DNA from: Rhizophlyctis rosea
Lineage: Eukaryota > Chytridiomycota > Chytridiomycetes > Rhizophlyctidales > Rhizophlyctidaceae
Length of the DNA: 18,940 nucleotides
Direction of reading: 5' to 3'
Assembly: GCA_027596075.1 (NCBI GenBank)
Contig: JADGJC010000316.1
Span: 1 to 18,940 of the forward strand
The translations under genes were made by a program, and so were the position numbers. Below, piece by piece: positions 9,178 through 18,900 of the stretch; position 1 is the first letter of the stretch, and each line of letters starts with the position of its first letter. The notes under the pieces were generated by a model, which saw nothing but the letters and a program-made list of their open reading frames with translations, ran no database searches and was not told where the DNA came from.

Positions 9178-9594
9178 TTTGTGGGGTGTTGTGTCGGAGT
9201 TGGGAGTGGGTGTGGTTGAGTGACGAAATACTGGAGGGAACGATCTCGATTTAGGCGTAAGGACTTTCGGGCGGCTGGAATAACCGCTTGGAGGGTAGCT
9301 TCTTTCAGTATGACATGACTGGTTGAAAGGTTGGGAACTCGAACTGAAAAGGGTACGTTGGTCGGACCAGTAGTGTGGGGCAGGGAGATGGAGATGGAAG
9401 TGTGGGAATGACAATGCCAGTTGGCGAGTTCGGGGTGACTGGTTGTGATCAGCGGCACAGCACCTGGCGCATGGGGGCTTTGCTGCACAGTCACGGTGCA
9501 AAGCGCCCCTCGCGACTCCCAACCACATGTGAGGGAAGGGACCCTGATTTGTTAAGACTTGCCCAAAGCGCACGACTTGACTATTAGAGATGAC
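9178..9594 (-). promoter_or_regulatory. 5' flank of the intact methyltransferase-like gene
   Basis: About 400 bases separate the chosen ATG from the polysaccharide-lyase remnant and should hold the promoter and 5' leader. I see no clear TATA box. The minus-strand frame is open across it (132 codons), which looks incidental because the implied peptide is compositionally biased and has no counterpart in the sister copies. Confidence 0.35.
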
Positions 9595-10570
9595 TTGCTC
9601 ATGGAACTACATTGGTACCAAATCTCCCCACGCGGCCAATCAGCCGCCATCAACAACTAGGGCACTTGGTGCAACGTCTGACTTCTTCCCCGCTTTCTTC
9701 AAGTCAGCGATAGCTGGGCCGCTGCCTCACTGTTCCAGACAGGCACCATTCCGCGCTTAGCGGGCCAGATTATGCCCGACGGATCGATGCCGCCTGAGCA
9801 GGCGCGCCCGTTGTTGTGGCATCATTCGAACTCTGCGGTCGATGCGCTGTTCGTGGCGGGATACTTGGCGATGAATACCAATGGCTCCCTGTTTGGATAT
9901 CAGACAAGGGATGGGAGGAGTGTGCAGAGGGCGATGGAGTATCTAGTGCCTTATGCGCTCGCTGCTGGAGCTGTATGGTATGTATGATTGCATTGAATAT
10001 CATCTGTCCATGAGCCATCGTGAGCACACGAATGAGTTGAACAATTTGTCACAGGCAGATGCTCCAACTTTAGAAACTTGGATGGAGATGAGGTGGTTGA
10101 ATCCTGCAAGGAAGCATATCTCATTTATTGTGATCATCAGGTACCATAATACCGTTCTCCCCTTCCTTTTTTGGACCAACGTCTATGTATACTCAACGTC
10201 GCCAATGTATTTGGATGCAGCATATCAGTTACAACCATACACACCGTAGGCCGGGTTCTATCTTCCGTTTAGACCACGGGTTGGACCACCAGACCTCTCG
10301 GGGCTACACCACAATGGGCGGAGAGAGTGCAAAACAATGGATGCCCTCGAAACTTCGTATCAAGCACTGCATGATCCTGAAAGAGATTGTGAACGCACCG
10401 AGCAAGTTCCAGTTGACCAGTCCGTAGCTTGTTATGAAATATGGTACTGCGTTCGCCGTCAAATTGTCCCGTGGTGTGTCAGGGCACTGATTGCTTCCTA
10501 CTTTTCTTCGTTCACAGCTTCCGCCGTGGGAGTATGTTACGCTGGGTGCTGCGACGGCGTTGCATGAGTA
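9595..10570 (+). pseudogene. Alginate-lyase-like polysaccharide lyase remnant
   Basis: Alginate-lyase-fold enzymes cleave uronate polysaccharides by beta-elimination. In one frame from about 9601 the sequence reads SPRGQSAAINN, stop, GTWCNV, stop, then IPRLAGQIMPDGSMPPEQAR, LFVAGYLAM and FGYQTRDGRSVQRAMEYLVPY to about 9970. This matches the family blocks NNHGTWY..Q and QI.PDGS.P.E.aR. The histidine codon of NNH, part of the catalytic Asn-His pair in this fold, is TAG (9658-9660), and a Gln position is TGA (9679-9681). A GT-AG intron fits from about 9979 to the CACAG at about 10054. It is followed by a coherent but frame-shifted piece (DGDEVVESCKEAYLIY), and perhaps PPWEYVTLGAATAL near 10519-10560, though these last parts are less certain. 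The N-terminal half is missing. It starts in the promoter region of the divergent methyltransferase-like gene. Confidence 0.62.
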
Positions 10571-11057
10571 GTTGAGGCTTCTGTTGAAGGGTTAGCATAT
10601 GGTTGAGGAGGGTGTTGGATGTTGAGGGGCTGACGACTTTATGCCAGTGAGTTGGTGATGTTGCAGATTTATGCGTTTGAAAAGGTTGTAGTTGAAAAGG
10701 TTGTAGTGACGTGTCTTGCTTGGCCATGTAGGTGGGATGGTGCGGTTGACGCATTTCGAGAGGGGGGGTTGCTGTTGCGGGAAAATTTGAAGGTATGTTG
10801 AATTGGATGTGGTGTTTGATGGCGATTATGCTTTTGACTCTAGGTTCGTTCGTCTGTAGAAACGAGGCTCTGACGCTGTAGAGGAGGGGATTATGCTGGA
10901 AGTGCGCTTTGGGTCGGAGTATTCTATGACGCCACGCAGTGTTCCAGTTTGCTGTATATACTAGATAGATACGCCTGTACACTTGAACCAGATAGCAGCA
11001 TCTTTCTCCGGGAAGTCCGAGACTGTCACGACTTCTGATTCATCATGTAACACAGTA
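10571..11057. other. No supported gene
   Basis: The first half is G/T-rich on the plus strand. The open minus frame 10512-10982 has no recognised motif and is of biased composition. A 15-bp tandem duplication lies at 10677-10706. Confidence 0.4.
10677..10706. repeat. 15-bp tandem duplication
   Basis: TTGAAAAGGTTGTAG occurs twice, head to tail and identical (10677-10691 and 10692-10706). Perfect identity suggests a recent slippage event. Confidence 0.75.
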
Positions 11058-11185
11058 ATGCATAACCCCACAAGATCAAGACGAGCATAAGCCCACTCTA
11101 GGAATGTCGAAATGCATTGCACGGGAGAAGGGGATTTACTGTATTTGCGGATATCATTTATTTACAATTGCATACATCAGCTATT
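11058..11185 (-). repeat. Duplicated 3' flank, copy 2 (pairs with 5298-5420)
   Basis: This lies downstream of the minus-strand methyltransferase-like copy ending at 11207 and aligns in order with 5298-5420 (AATGCATAACC, ACAAGATCAAGAC, AGCATAAG, CATTGCACGGGAGAA, TATTTGCGGA). It does not extend clearly into the region below about 11050, so it probably marks one edge of the duplicated block. Confidence 0.65.
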
Positions 11186-11206
11186 ACTAATGCCCAACAT
11201 TCAACT

Positions 11207-11772
11207 TTAATCACTCCACTCCTCAACGTCCTCATCCTCAACATCCTCATCCTCAACATCCTCATCCTCAATGTCCTCAGTCACACGACGTAGGATTCCA
11301 CAGAAATCCCTTATCCCGTCCCAGTTTGGCATTTCCATGTCGTGGGTGTATTTCCATTCCCCCGATGGGATCAATTCCGCTGGGATGTCCGCGGTACACC
11401 CGTCCGACTCTCCAACATAGACGACGGTATCTCCCTCATAACCCTCCAACCCATTCTCCGCCCCAAACGTCGACCTCGGCCATACGAACATCAATGCCCT
11501 CTTGCCCGCACGTCCTGAGGCGATGTAGTCATTACCTTCGGCGTTTTCGATCGGGAAGTAGAGCGGTTTTGTGTCAAAAATGTCGTTCAGCCATCGTGCG
11601 TGGAACGGTCGTCATTGTGCGAGTGTTCATTGGTGGTGGTGGTGTTTTCGTTTTGTGTGTGAAAGATGGCGTCCGCAGATGCTTTTGTGAAACCCCACGC
11701 CATCTCCGGCTGTAGCGCAAGATGACGCTTGAATCTGACGAGTCCGTCCCGGAGACTGATGACGGGTGACAT
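11207..11772 (-). pseudogene. SAM-dependent methyltransferase-like protein, copy 3, SAM-binding core deleted
   Basis: The N-terminus starts at ATG 11772 (AACAATGTC) and carries the family block LRDGLVRFKRHL. After about 61 codons the frame ends in a TGA at 11589-11587. From about 11605 another frame continues the family C-terminal part: WLNDIFDTKPLYFP, ALMFVWPRSTFGAENG, YVGESDGCTADIP and MPNWDGIRDF-ILRR, ending at TAA 11209-11207. Compared with copies 1 and 2, about 100 codons are missing between these parts. The missing part includes the whole SAM-binding GAGTG motif and motif II, and the junction is out of frame. The C-terminus has an acidic tail built of repeated EDEDV units not present in the other copies. 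The remaining C-terminal portion is undamaged, which argues for a recent deletion. A catalytic methyltransferase is not possible from this copy. Confidence 0.75.
11221..11279. repeat. 15-bp coding minisatellite (EDEDV repeats)
   Basis: Three near-perfect 15-bp units CCTCATCCTCAACAT (11230-11274; the third ends ATGT) are flanked by partial units. On the minus strand they encode a repeated acidic pentapeptide at the C-terminus of methyltransferase-like copy 3. Unit length is a multiple of three, so expansion keeps the frame. Confidence 0.8.
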
Positions 11773-12211
11773 TGTTTGCAGAGGTATTGGCGATGTTGCT
11801 AGTGTTTGCTGATTGTTCAGAGCGAGGTAGAGACTGTGTTTGACTGTTGATTTGAATCGCTACCGTTGTGGACGATGGAGTGTGGGAAGATTGACAGGAA
11901 AGGAAGGGAGTCGAAAATTGCAAAGCAAGCAGACTTCACCAGACACTTTGGTGGCTCAGCAAGCTTGGCGCTCACCGCAGTCACCGTGCGAAACAAAATC
12001 ATCACGTGTCGCTGCTACCCAAACGCCGGAAGTTCCAAGTGGATGGAAGATAAAACAATAGCTATTCCACAACTCTCCTCCCAGTCTTCTAGTATAGTTT
12101 TCAAATGTGCTCGTGGGGTACTACGAAGAAAATCTTTGTATTCATTTTCCGAAATCAACAAAGAGCTGATGGCCGCAGTGCATAATTCGGGGTATTCTCA
12201 ATCGTGTCCAA
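11773..12211. other. No supported gene; 5' flank of copy 3
   Basis: Plus-strand frames of 70-120 codons (11840-12061, 11866-12240) have no recognised motif. The stretch should include the old promoter of copy 3. It shows no evident match to the 5' flanks of the other two copies. Confidence 0.4.
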
Positions 12212-12867
12212 TCAAGAAGTCGCGACCTTTCCGGAACTAAATACCCAAAGTCGCAACCTTACAACTTCATTGATGGTATGCATCGCTGCAGCATAACCCG
12301 CCAAACCTTGGTTAATTTGCGAACTATGACCAATGCTATCAAAGGAACATGCTTGCCATCCCCTGTCAATGAATCTCATTTTTTCGAGCGTCTGGTCACC
12401 GACGATGCTATTGAAAACGCAGGCTGCCAAAGTGTGAAGAAGCTCGGAGAAGAAGTGTCAAAAAAAGCGTGAAAGTACGTCAAGTCCATCCGAGATGTGG
12501 GCTTCATGTCCGAAAGCAACCTTTACGCCACAAGTATTCGGACACTGCCATTCCGGCGCGTCTTTTTGTTGTGTCCAATCCTGCATCAGCGGAATATTTT
12601 CTTGTACACCAAAAAAATTCTTGATGAGCCTCCAGGTGTGTGTCGTATGCATCGATTGAGACTAAAAACCTGAACAGATTGGTGCAACGGAGTGACTGCT
12701 CCCGCACAGATGGCAATGCTGCATCGCAGTCGATACGATCTTCTTGTAAATGGCAGCCGCGAATCATTGCACTCGATAGATGTTACTTTTTCTTCCAACC
12801 CATGGGCATACCAATAATCGCTGTAGCGGATGACTTCGGCCCAGCTCAGTGTTGTGGGACGGGCCAT
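12212..12867 (-). pseudogene. Unrecognised protein remnant split over several frames
   Basis: From ATG 12867 a frame reads MARPTTLSWAEVIRYSDYWY and continues with balanced amino-acid composition. Coherent sequence then passes to a second frame (LFRFLVSIDAYDTH) and a third (WRLIKNFFGVQENIPLMQDW, ..DAPEWQCPNTCG..). A further shift at a run of seven T near 12463-12469 would continue it. Last comes a piece 12430-12212. The hand-over points coincide with short gaps and homopolymers, as expected for an eroded gene or for sequence errors. I do not recognise the family. A Cys/His-containing stretch (CPNTCG) could suggest a metal site but that is speculation. Confidence 0.3.
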
Positions 12868-13880
12868 TTTCTCAAAAATCACCAGAGTCGCCTTTTCGAT
12901 GGTCTGATCGCTTTTTTTTTTTGGAGTGCGAAGCTTTTATGTGCGCACCTTCGCACCATTATCGAATTCGCTGAATGTCCGACCCGCTCCAAGGTGCAGA
13001 AAAATGAACTTGGGTAAAAAGAATGTTCACTGTTCACCGTCTTTTTATCCTCCCATCGTTCATCCATCTTGTCCACTACCCATCCATTATATGATACCCT
13101 TGTGAACGATTTCCAGCAATCCGACACGAACGCAAAACCACATCACAATTCTACCGTCATGACGGCACAGTCACCGTGATTTGGCCTTACTTTCGGAGCG
13201 CGTCCAATATGGCAAGAAATGGGCGTGCTGCGCGCTCCGAAATTGGATTCCGCAATTCAGGGGCGGCGACACACATGGTGGGACCGAAAAGTGGGAGGAG
13301 GTGGGGTCGTTGGGAAGATCATGGGATGAGAGGTTGGTGATGTAGGTGGTGGTGATATTGTTGGAGAAGGGTATGGTTGGGTGAACATCCATTCCTCGAT
13401 GCTCACCATGTTTGACGGATTGTTCATTGTCCTCAGCAGCAACAGCAATCTATCGCCTGGTCCAAGAATATCCGAGGAGACTCAGTAATGTTGACGAGAG
13501 TGCAGTGCGGTAAGAGGCGAAAGGTCCGTGCTGCCGAGAACCGTGAAACTTTATTGATATGGCAAATATCATCCGTGCATGCGGGATGGGAGACGGTCTC
13601 GAATGGTTTGAGTGTGTGAAACAGCATGGAAGAGCAATGAAGGGAAGCTGCGATCGATGACGTGAGGCACGAAGACCCTGACCAACTCTACGATTCCTGT
13701 TTCATCAACCACATCCCCATCCGTCGCTCCGCACTTTACGATATGTGGACATTCCTATATAAAAACTCTTTACATCTCGACGTTTGCATAACTGCCAAGA
13801 CAATAACGAAACAAAACGAGTCATCAATCGGAGGGGACGGAGCAAACTTAACAATGCCTAATGTTGACCACGTTGGTTCC
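12868..13880. other. No supported gene
   Basis: The stretch contains a run of ten T near 12908-12918 and short frames on both strands (minus 13257-13448 is Pro/Thr/Ser-rich, minus 13433-13627 Cys-containing) without motifs I recognise. Confidence 0.4.
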
Positions 13881-13972
13881 TGCAGCCACGGTTTGCCTAT
13901 AAAAGTGTTTACGATCAGCTTCGCCCGCCCTTTTGGGTGCGCCCATGAACCTCGCCCACTAGCGTGGCTGCA
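13881..13972. repeat. 10-bp inverted repeat enclosing smaller hairpins
   Basis: TGCAGCCACG (13881-13890) and its exact reverse complement CGTGGCTGCA (13963-13972) are 72 bases apart. Between them lies a TATAAAAG-like word near 13899 and the short hairpin CCC-TTTT-GGG near 13928-13937. A folded RNA or a cruciform is possible. No homologue is known to me and chance is not excluded. Confidence 0.35.
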
Positions 13973-15600
13973 AAAGCCTCTTGCGCGCGTTTTCTGCTTG
14001 GCGGTCCTGTGTCAATTTCAAAAAATCCCATCACGGATGGCTTCCATGATGTGCAGAGAAACAAGGTGGTGGTGCTAATTGTTGCGGAGCCGTCCTCATG
14101 GGTGATATGACGAGATTGTTAGTTGAAGTTTCCAGTCAATCTATGAATTGATAGTAGGTGGGGGAATGTGTGGGGCCACCTTGACGCGGGATTTGTTTGT
14201 TTACAATTGGATGTGAGGTATACGCCACACGCGCCCTACCTATGCGTTCATCAGAGATCATTTCCGTCAATCTGGCAGACAGTCTATGCCACGCTTCATA
14301 GATAAAGCCTGTTGTCTTGCCGAGAGCCACCCGAACGACGGTTATCAAAAGGTTTTACTTCGATCATAGCAAAAGTGTCTTGATAACTTTTGACAGGACA
14401 ACCGGGATTTGGGGATGGGAAACGCAATGAATGTCACCTTGTCCGACCTTACCGACTTTTTGCTGGTGTTTGGTGTTGGTCAAGGATGCTAACGAGGGGC
14501 TATTTCCCTTCGGATGTCTTTACAGCCGCGAGAAAGTTTGGGTTTGTCCCACCAACCGGAAGCTCCCTCTTTTGGGTCTGTGCAACGTCCAACCGAATTT
14601 GGAGCGGGCCTCGACTCAGCCCACCACAGGAGAGGGAACGGGGCAGAGACACGGGGCCTGTCACACGTCAAGAAGGATGGAGACGCGCAGGCGACGAGCG
14701 GAGATGAGGGGCGAGGAGAGTAACACAAACTGGAGAGACTTGGGAGAAGGAAGGGGTAGAGAGGGAGGGGCTTGCGCTGGGGTTCAGCCGATATGGCTAC
14801 AAAACTGACCATGGTTCAACTTTACGTTCTCAAAGTCCAAACGGATGAGGGACTGTGTTGGGACTCGACTGGCGACTCTAGTCCTCTAGTCTGGCAATAG
14901 GCCAACTGAATCACCAAACAGCCAGTCAGCGTGTCCAGTCAGCGAACAACAGAGTCGGGAGTCCCCAGATTCCCAAGAGACCTCGAGTGTCGGCGCAGTT
15001 CGGGAGAGAAGGAAGGTCACTCGCAAAGTCGGCTTCAACACAGGCTTCACACACCATCGCCTCCCCAGACAGTCAGAAGAGGTTCCACCCAAGAAACAGC
15101 AACTCTGCGTGCAGACCTTCTGACTCGTGGTGTTGCATTTGGTTCTGTTTGTCCTGCCTCGACTTTGGTGTTGCTGCTCCCATTTCGAAATGTGCTGATG
15201 CTGGACATGCTCATGCTCAACATATCGCTCTCAACGACGTTACATATGCTCGAAGACACCAGCACATACCAACCACGGAACCATACATGAAGTTTGACAT
15301 GTGAAGTTTGGAACAGTAGACACATAGCAAAAGTGAGTATTGCTGTTGGATTTACTACTAGTGACCTCCCATAGGCACATGTAACACAGAACGAAGTCGC
15401 ACATATATCATCGACCACGTGGGAACGAACAATGTTAGATTGTCCTGGTGCTATGCCGCTCGTATGGCTAGCCCTGTCTAAAGACCTCCCTAGGTGACAT
15501 AGAAGGGTAAACGAGGGACCTGTCAAAGTGCATTCACCCATTTCGAGAATGCCGGGGAAGACTATCTGAGTTCTGCTGGGAACGAGTCAACAAACCACCA
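13973..15600. other. Long stretch without a supported gene
   Basis: Several frames of 60-165 codons overlap on both strands (14431-14808 plus, 14489-14812 minus, 14931-15290 plus, 15047-15541 minus). None shows conserved motifs, and mutual overlap suggests few stop codons by composition. The region 14590-14780 is purine-rich. A 9-base word TGAAGTTTG is repeated near 15288 and 15302. No transposon ends are visible. Confidence 0.4.
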
Positions 15601-15937
15601 TATCACTGAAGTTGGAATCTGACCGGTTTTCCTCCCCTTCAATTTCCCAGAAACATAGAGCTTACAACACATATTATCACGCGCCCCCATCATATATTTA
15701 TTATCATATCAATCATCGCCGCCAACAGTGCTGCATAGAATCACACATATACGCGCACCACGTAAAGACAATTGCGTTACATAGAGTGGATTTGTACCAT
15801 TTCGGAGAACATACGATTTGGTGGAGTCATATACGTATTGGACGATTGATTGAGGGAGCACCAAAACGAAGGAACTGCAGCCTGCCGAAGCCACATAGCA
15901 ACATCAGACACCTTTAAGTAACAACCAACGGGCAACC
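15601..15937 (+). promoter_or_regulatory. 5' flank of the phosphodiesterase gene
   Basis: An AT-rich element near 15690-15710 (CATATATTTATTATCATATC) lies about 240 bases before the start codon and is the only TATA-like segment of the flank. In-frame stops occur before the ATG. The leader immediately upstream, AACCAACGGGCAACC, gives a strong initiation context. Confidence 0.35.
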
Positions 15938-18900
15938 ATGGCGTCAAAGCGAGACTCTTTGACGGCCTGGCGCCCTGGCTCTGGCATCGGAACAAATCCT
16001 CGATCATTCCTTCAGCCTCAACCGCAGCGTCCAACATCACAATCCCCTCCTGTCCCTGAACTCCCCGCCCTTCCTGAACGCCCTACACCTACCATCCTGT
16101 CCTCCAATCGCTTCTCCAACCGCTCTTCCGCAAACCCAATGTATCGCTGGGATGATCCCCGATACACACCACCAAAACGGATATCGTCTAACAGTGTGTC
16201 CGAAATCCCATATAACCTCAACCGCCTATCTCATTACACCGACAATTCTTCCAAAGGCCGTCGTTTATCCTCACGGTCACATCACCGCCACTCCTCAAAT
16301 CCAATCACATGGCTCTGGGACACACTTGCCAGATCCCGATCAACACACCGCAACCAGCACCACGCACATCATCCTTCACAGCACGAACTCTCATCAGCTC
16401 CCGCCCGACCAGGGCATCAATCCTTCGACGACATCTCACAATATCTCAAAGACCCGCGTCCACACTCCGCCCTCTCCATCCCAACATCAACAGGCCTTTC
16501 CCTCCCATACGCCGACACAGCCTACGACCGCGACCTTCCCTCCCAACAACAACAAGTTGGCAAAGAAGCTTTCAGCAAATGGACACTATGTTTCCACGAC
16601 CACCAAGTGGAACAAACATACCGTCGCTACTTCCTAGATCGAACCCTATCGCTTTGGAAGAAATTCGCTTTCGTCACAATCCTCGCCACAATAGTCCTTC
16701 AAAGTGTCGTGATCACACAGTATTCCCAAAGATACCACCTGACAACACCACTAAAGGAGTTCCTCCTCGTGGGCGTCGGGGGCGTCATCCCCTTAATCTT
16801 CCTAGCCGCCTTAGCATTCCTTCTCCGTCGCGACACCCTCTCCAGAATAATCCACATCATGTCCCTCCTCCTCCTCTTCATCGTCGGACCCGTCGTAACA
16901 TGCGGAAGAGCAGGTCTAAACGCCCGCACCGACGAATACACCGCCTCCTTCACCGCGCCCATCTACATCTTCGAACTAGTAGCCTGCGTCTTTTTCTGCC
17001 GTCTGCGCTTCACCTACGCACTCATCGGCGTCATCGTCGCCGTTCCAACGTGGTTTGCGGTATTTTCAGCAGGAGTGCTAAGTCCCACTGCGCCGACGAA
17101 TTCCGAAGGGCACGTGGAGTGGCACTTACGCCCTGAGTTTGTGTTTTCGGCTACGGCGATGGGGTTGGCGAGTTTAGTTATTTGTTTTATTTCGTATGAC
17201 GTTGAGCGGAATTTGCGGTTGCAGTATTTGAGTGATCAGCGCTTTATTACGATTAACTCAAAGTTGAAGAAACAGTTGAAGGGGTTGCAGAGGACGTATG
17301 TTTCGCGGATTGCGGATTTGGATTCGCCGCTTGAGAAGGCTATTTATGGGATTAAGTACCTTATGGCGTCGCCTTATGTCAGTGCAGAGCATTTGAAAAC
17401 GCTCGATATGATTATGGGGTGTTTGAATTCGCCGAATTTGCTGGCGCCAGATTTGGATTTGCAGGTTCGGAAGGGGCAGGTGGAGGTCGATGACGAGCAG
17501 GAGAAGTGGTTGTTTAGTGAGATTGCGCGGAGGAAGGGGGGGTGGGGTGGGGGTGGGGATGGGACGGGGAGTGATGCGGGGAGTAGTGTGACGAAGTTTG
17601 GTGGGGAGGGGAGGAAGAGTACTGAGGCGTTGATTGAGATGAGGGGTGGTGTGGCTGTTTGTGGGAGTTATGGGACGAGTGGGAGTGTCTCGACTATGAG
17701 TCCGCTGAGTTCGAGTTTGGGGACTAGTACTACGACGACGATGTTGCCTCCTAGTCCTAGTTCGGCGTACCCGGGTCAAGAACCCATCCGCATCGAGGAC
17801 TACTACACATCACAAACCATTCCTCTCCTTACACGTCTCAACGAATACAACTTCCCCATCTTCGACTTCGCAACGGCAACGAACGACCGCCCCCTTCTCG
17901 TCATGTCCCATCACCTCGTCGTCCAATCCGGACTGGCATGTCGTCTCGGTCTAGATGTCACCAAATTCCTTCGCTTCATGTCCCTCATCGAAAACGGGTA
18001 CCACTCCGAACTCGCCTTCCACAACTCCATCCACGCCGCTGACGTTCTCCACTGCATACACCACCTATCCTCCCTCCCTCCCCTCCAACGCGTGTTCTCA
18101 GACTTGGAAACACTAGCACTTTACCTCGCAGCCGCCATCCACGACTACGACCACCCAGGAGTCAATAACCACTTCCTTATCGCCACCTCTGACCGTCGTG
18201 CTCTTCTCTACAACGATAAATCCGTGTTGGAGAACCATCACTGCGCATCCTCCTTTGAAGTCCTCTCCCGTCCCGAATGCGATTTCCTCCGCATCGGAAG
18301 CGGTGGAAAGGTCGGAAAGAAGGAGTGGAGAAACTTGCGTGAGAATGTGGTAGATATGGTCTTGGCCACGGACTTGGCTCGTCATTTCGAGATGTTAAGT
18401 TCATTCAAGAAGCGGGTCGTTGCGGGCGGTGTTGGGTGTGTTGTTGGGGAAAGCGGTAGCGGCGGCGGCTTCGATCCCGTCAGCGGGAGAGAGGATCGTG
18501 GCCTGTTGATGCAAATGCTCATGAAATGCTCGGACGTCTCCAACCCCACCAAAGCTTGGCCAATCTACTCAGAATGGATCACGCGTATAACGGTGGAATG
18601 GTTCCTCCAAGGCGATCGGGAAAAAGCCTTAGGACTCCCAATATCACCCTTTTGTAACCGCGATGCACCCTCGGCACATAACCCGCAGAGCAGCCAGAAG
18701 AGTTTTATTGAGTTTATTGTTGCGCCGCTTTTTGAGGCTTTTGGGAGTTGGTGTGATTTGGGGGAGGTTCGGGAGGGGTTGGAGGAGAGTCGGAAGAGGT
18801 TTAGTGGTGGGGGGCCGGGGACGCCAAAGTTGGGGCCTATTAGTGATGCGGGGAAGAGTGGGGGGGTTGGGATGCCACCGTTGCCGCAGCCGGTGGGGGG

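Noticed and set aside
9178..9573. 132-codon N-terminal extension of the intact methyltransferase-like gene
   Set aside because: Composition is low-complexity, the sister copies start at the equivalent of ATG 9177, and the internal ATG has the better context.
16309..17136. 275-codon plus-strand frame rich in Arg, Pro, His and Ser
   Set aside because: It overlaps the phosphodiesterase in another frame across its C-rich half. The phosphodiesterase frame has membrane segments and is supported by the downstream catalytic domain.
15938..17200. Idea that the membrane part is a microbial rhodopsin fused to the phosphodiesterase
   Set aside because: There are about six hydrophobic segments rather than seven or eight, and I see no lysine in a last helix that could bind retinal.
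17258..17779. Long Arg/Thr-rich minus-strand open frame
   Set aside because: It is antisense to the phosphodiesterase frame in a C-poor block where stop codons are rare on that strand. Composition is extremely biased and no domain is visible.
18113..18404. Minus-strand frames over the catalytic domain
   Set aside because: They are the antisense shadow of the HDYDHPG region. The plus frame carries all catalytic residues.
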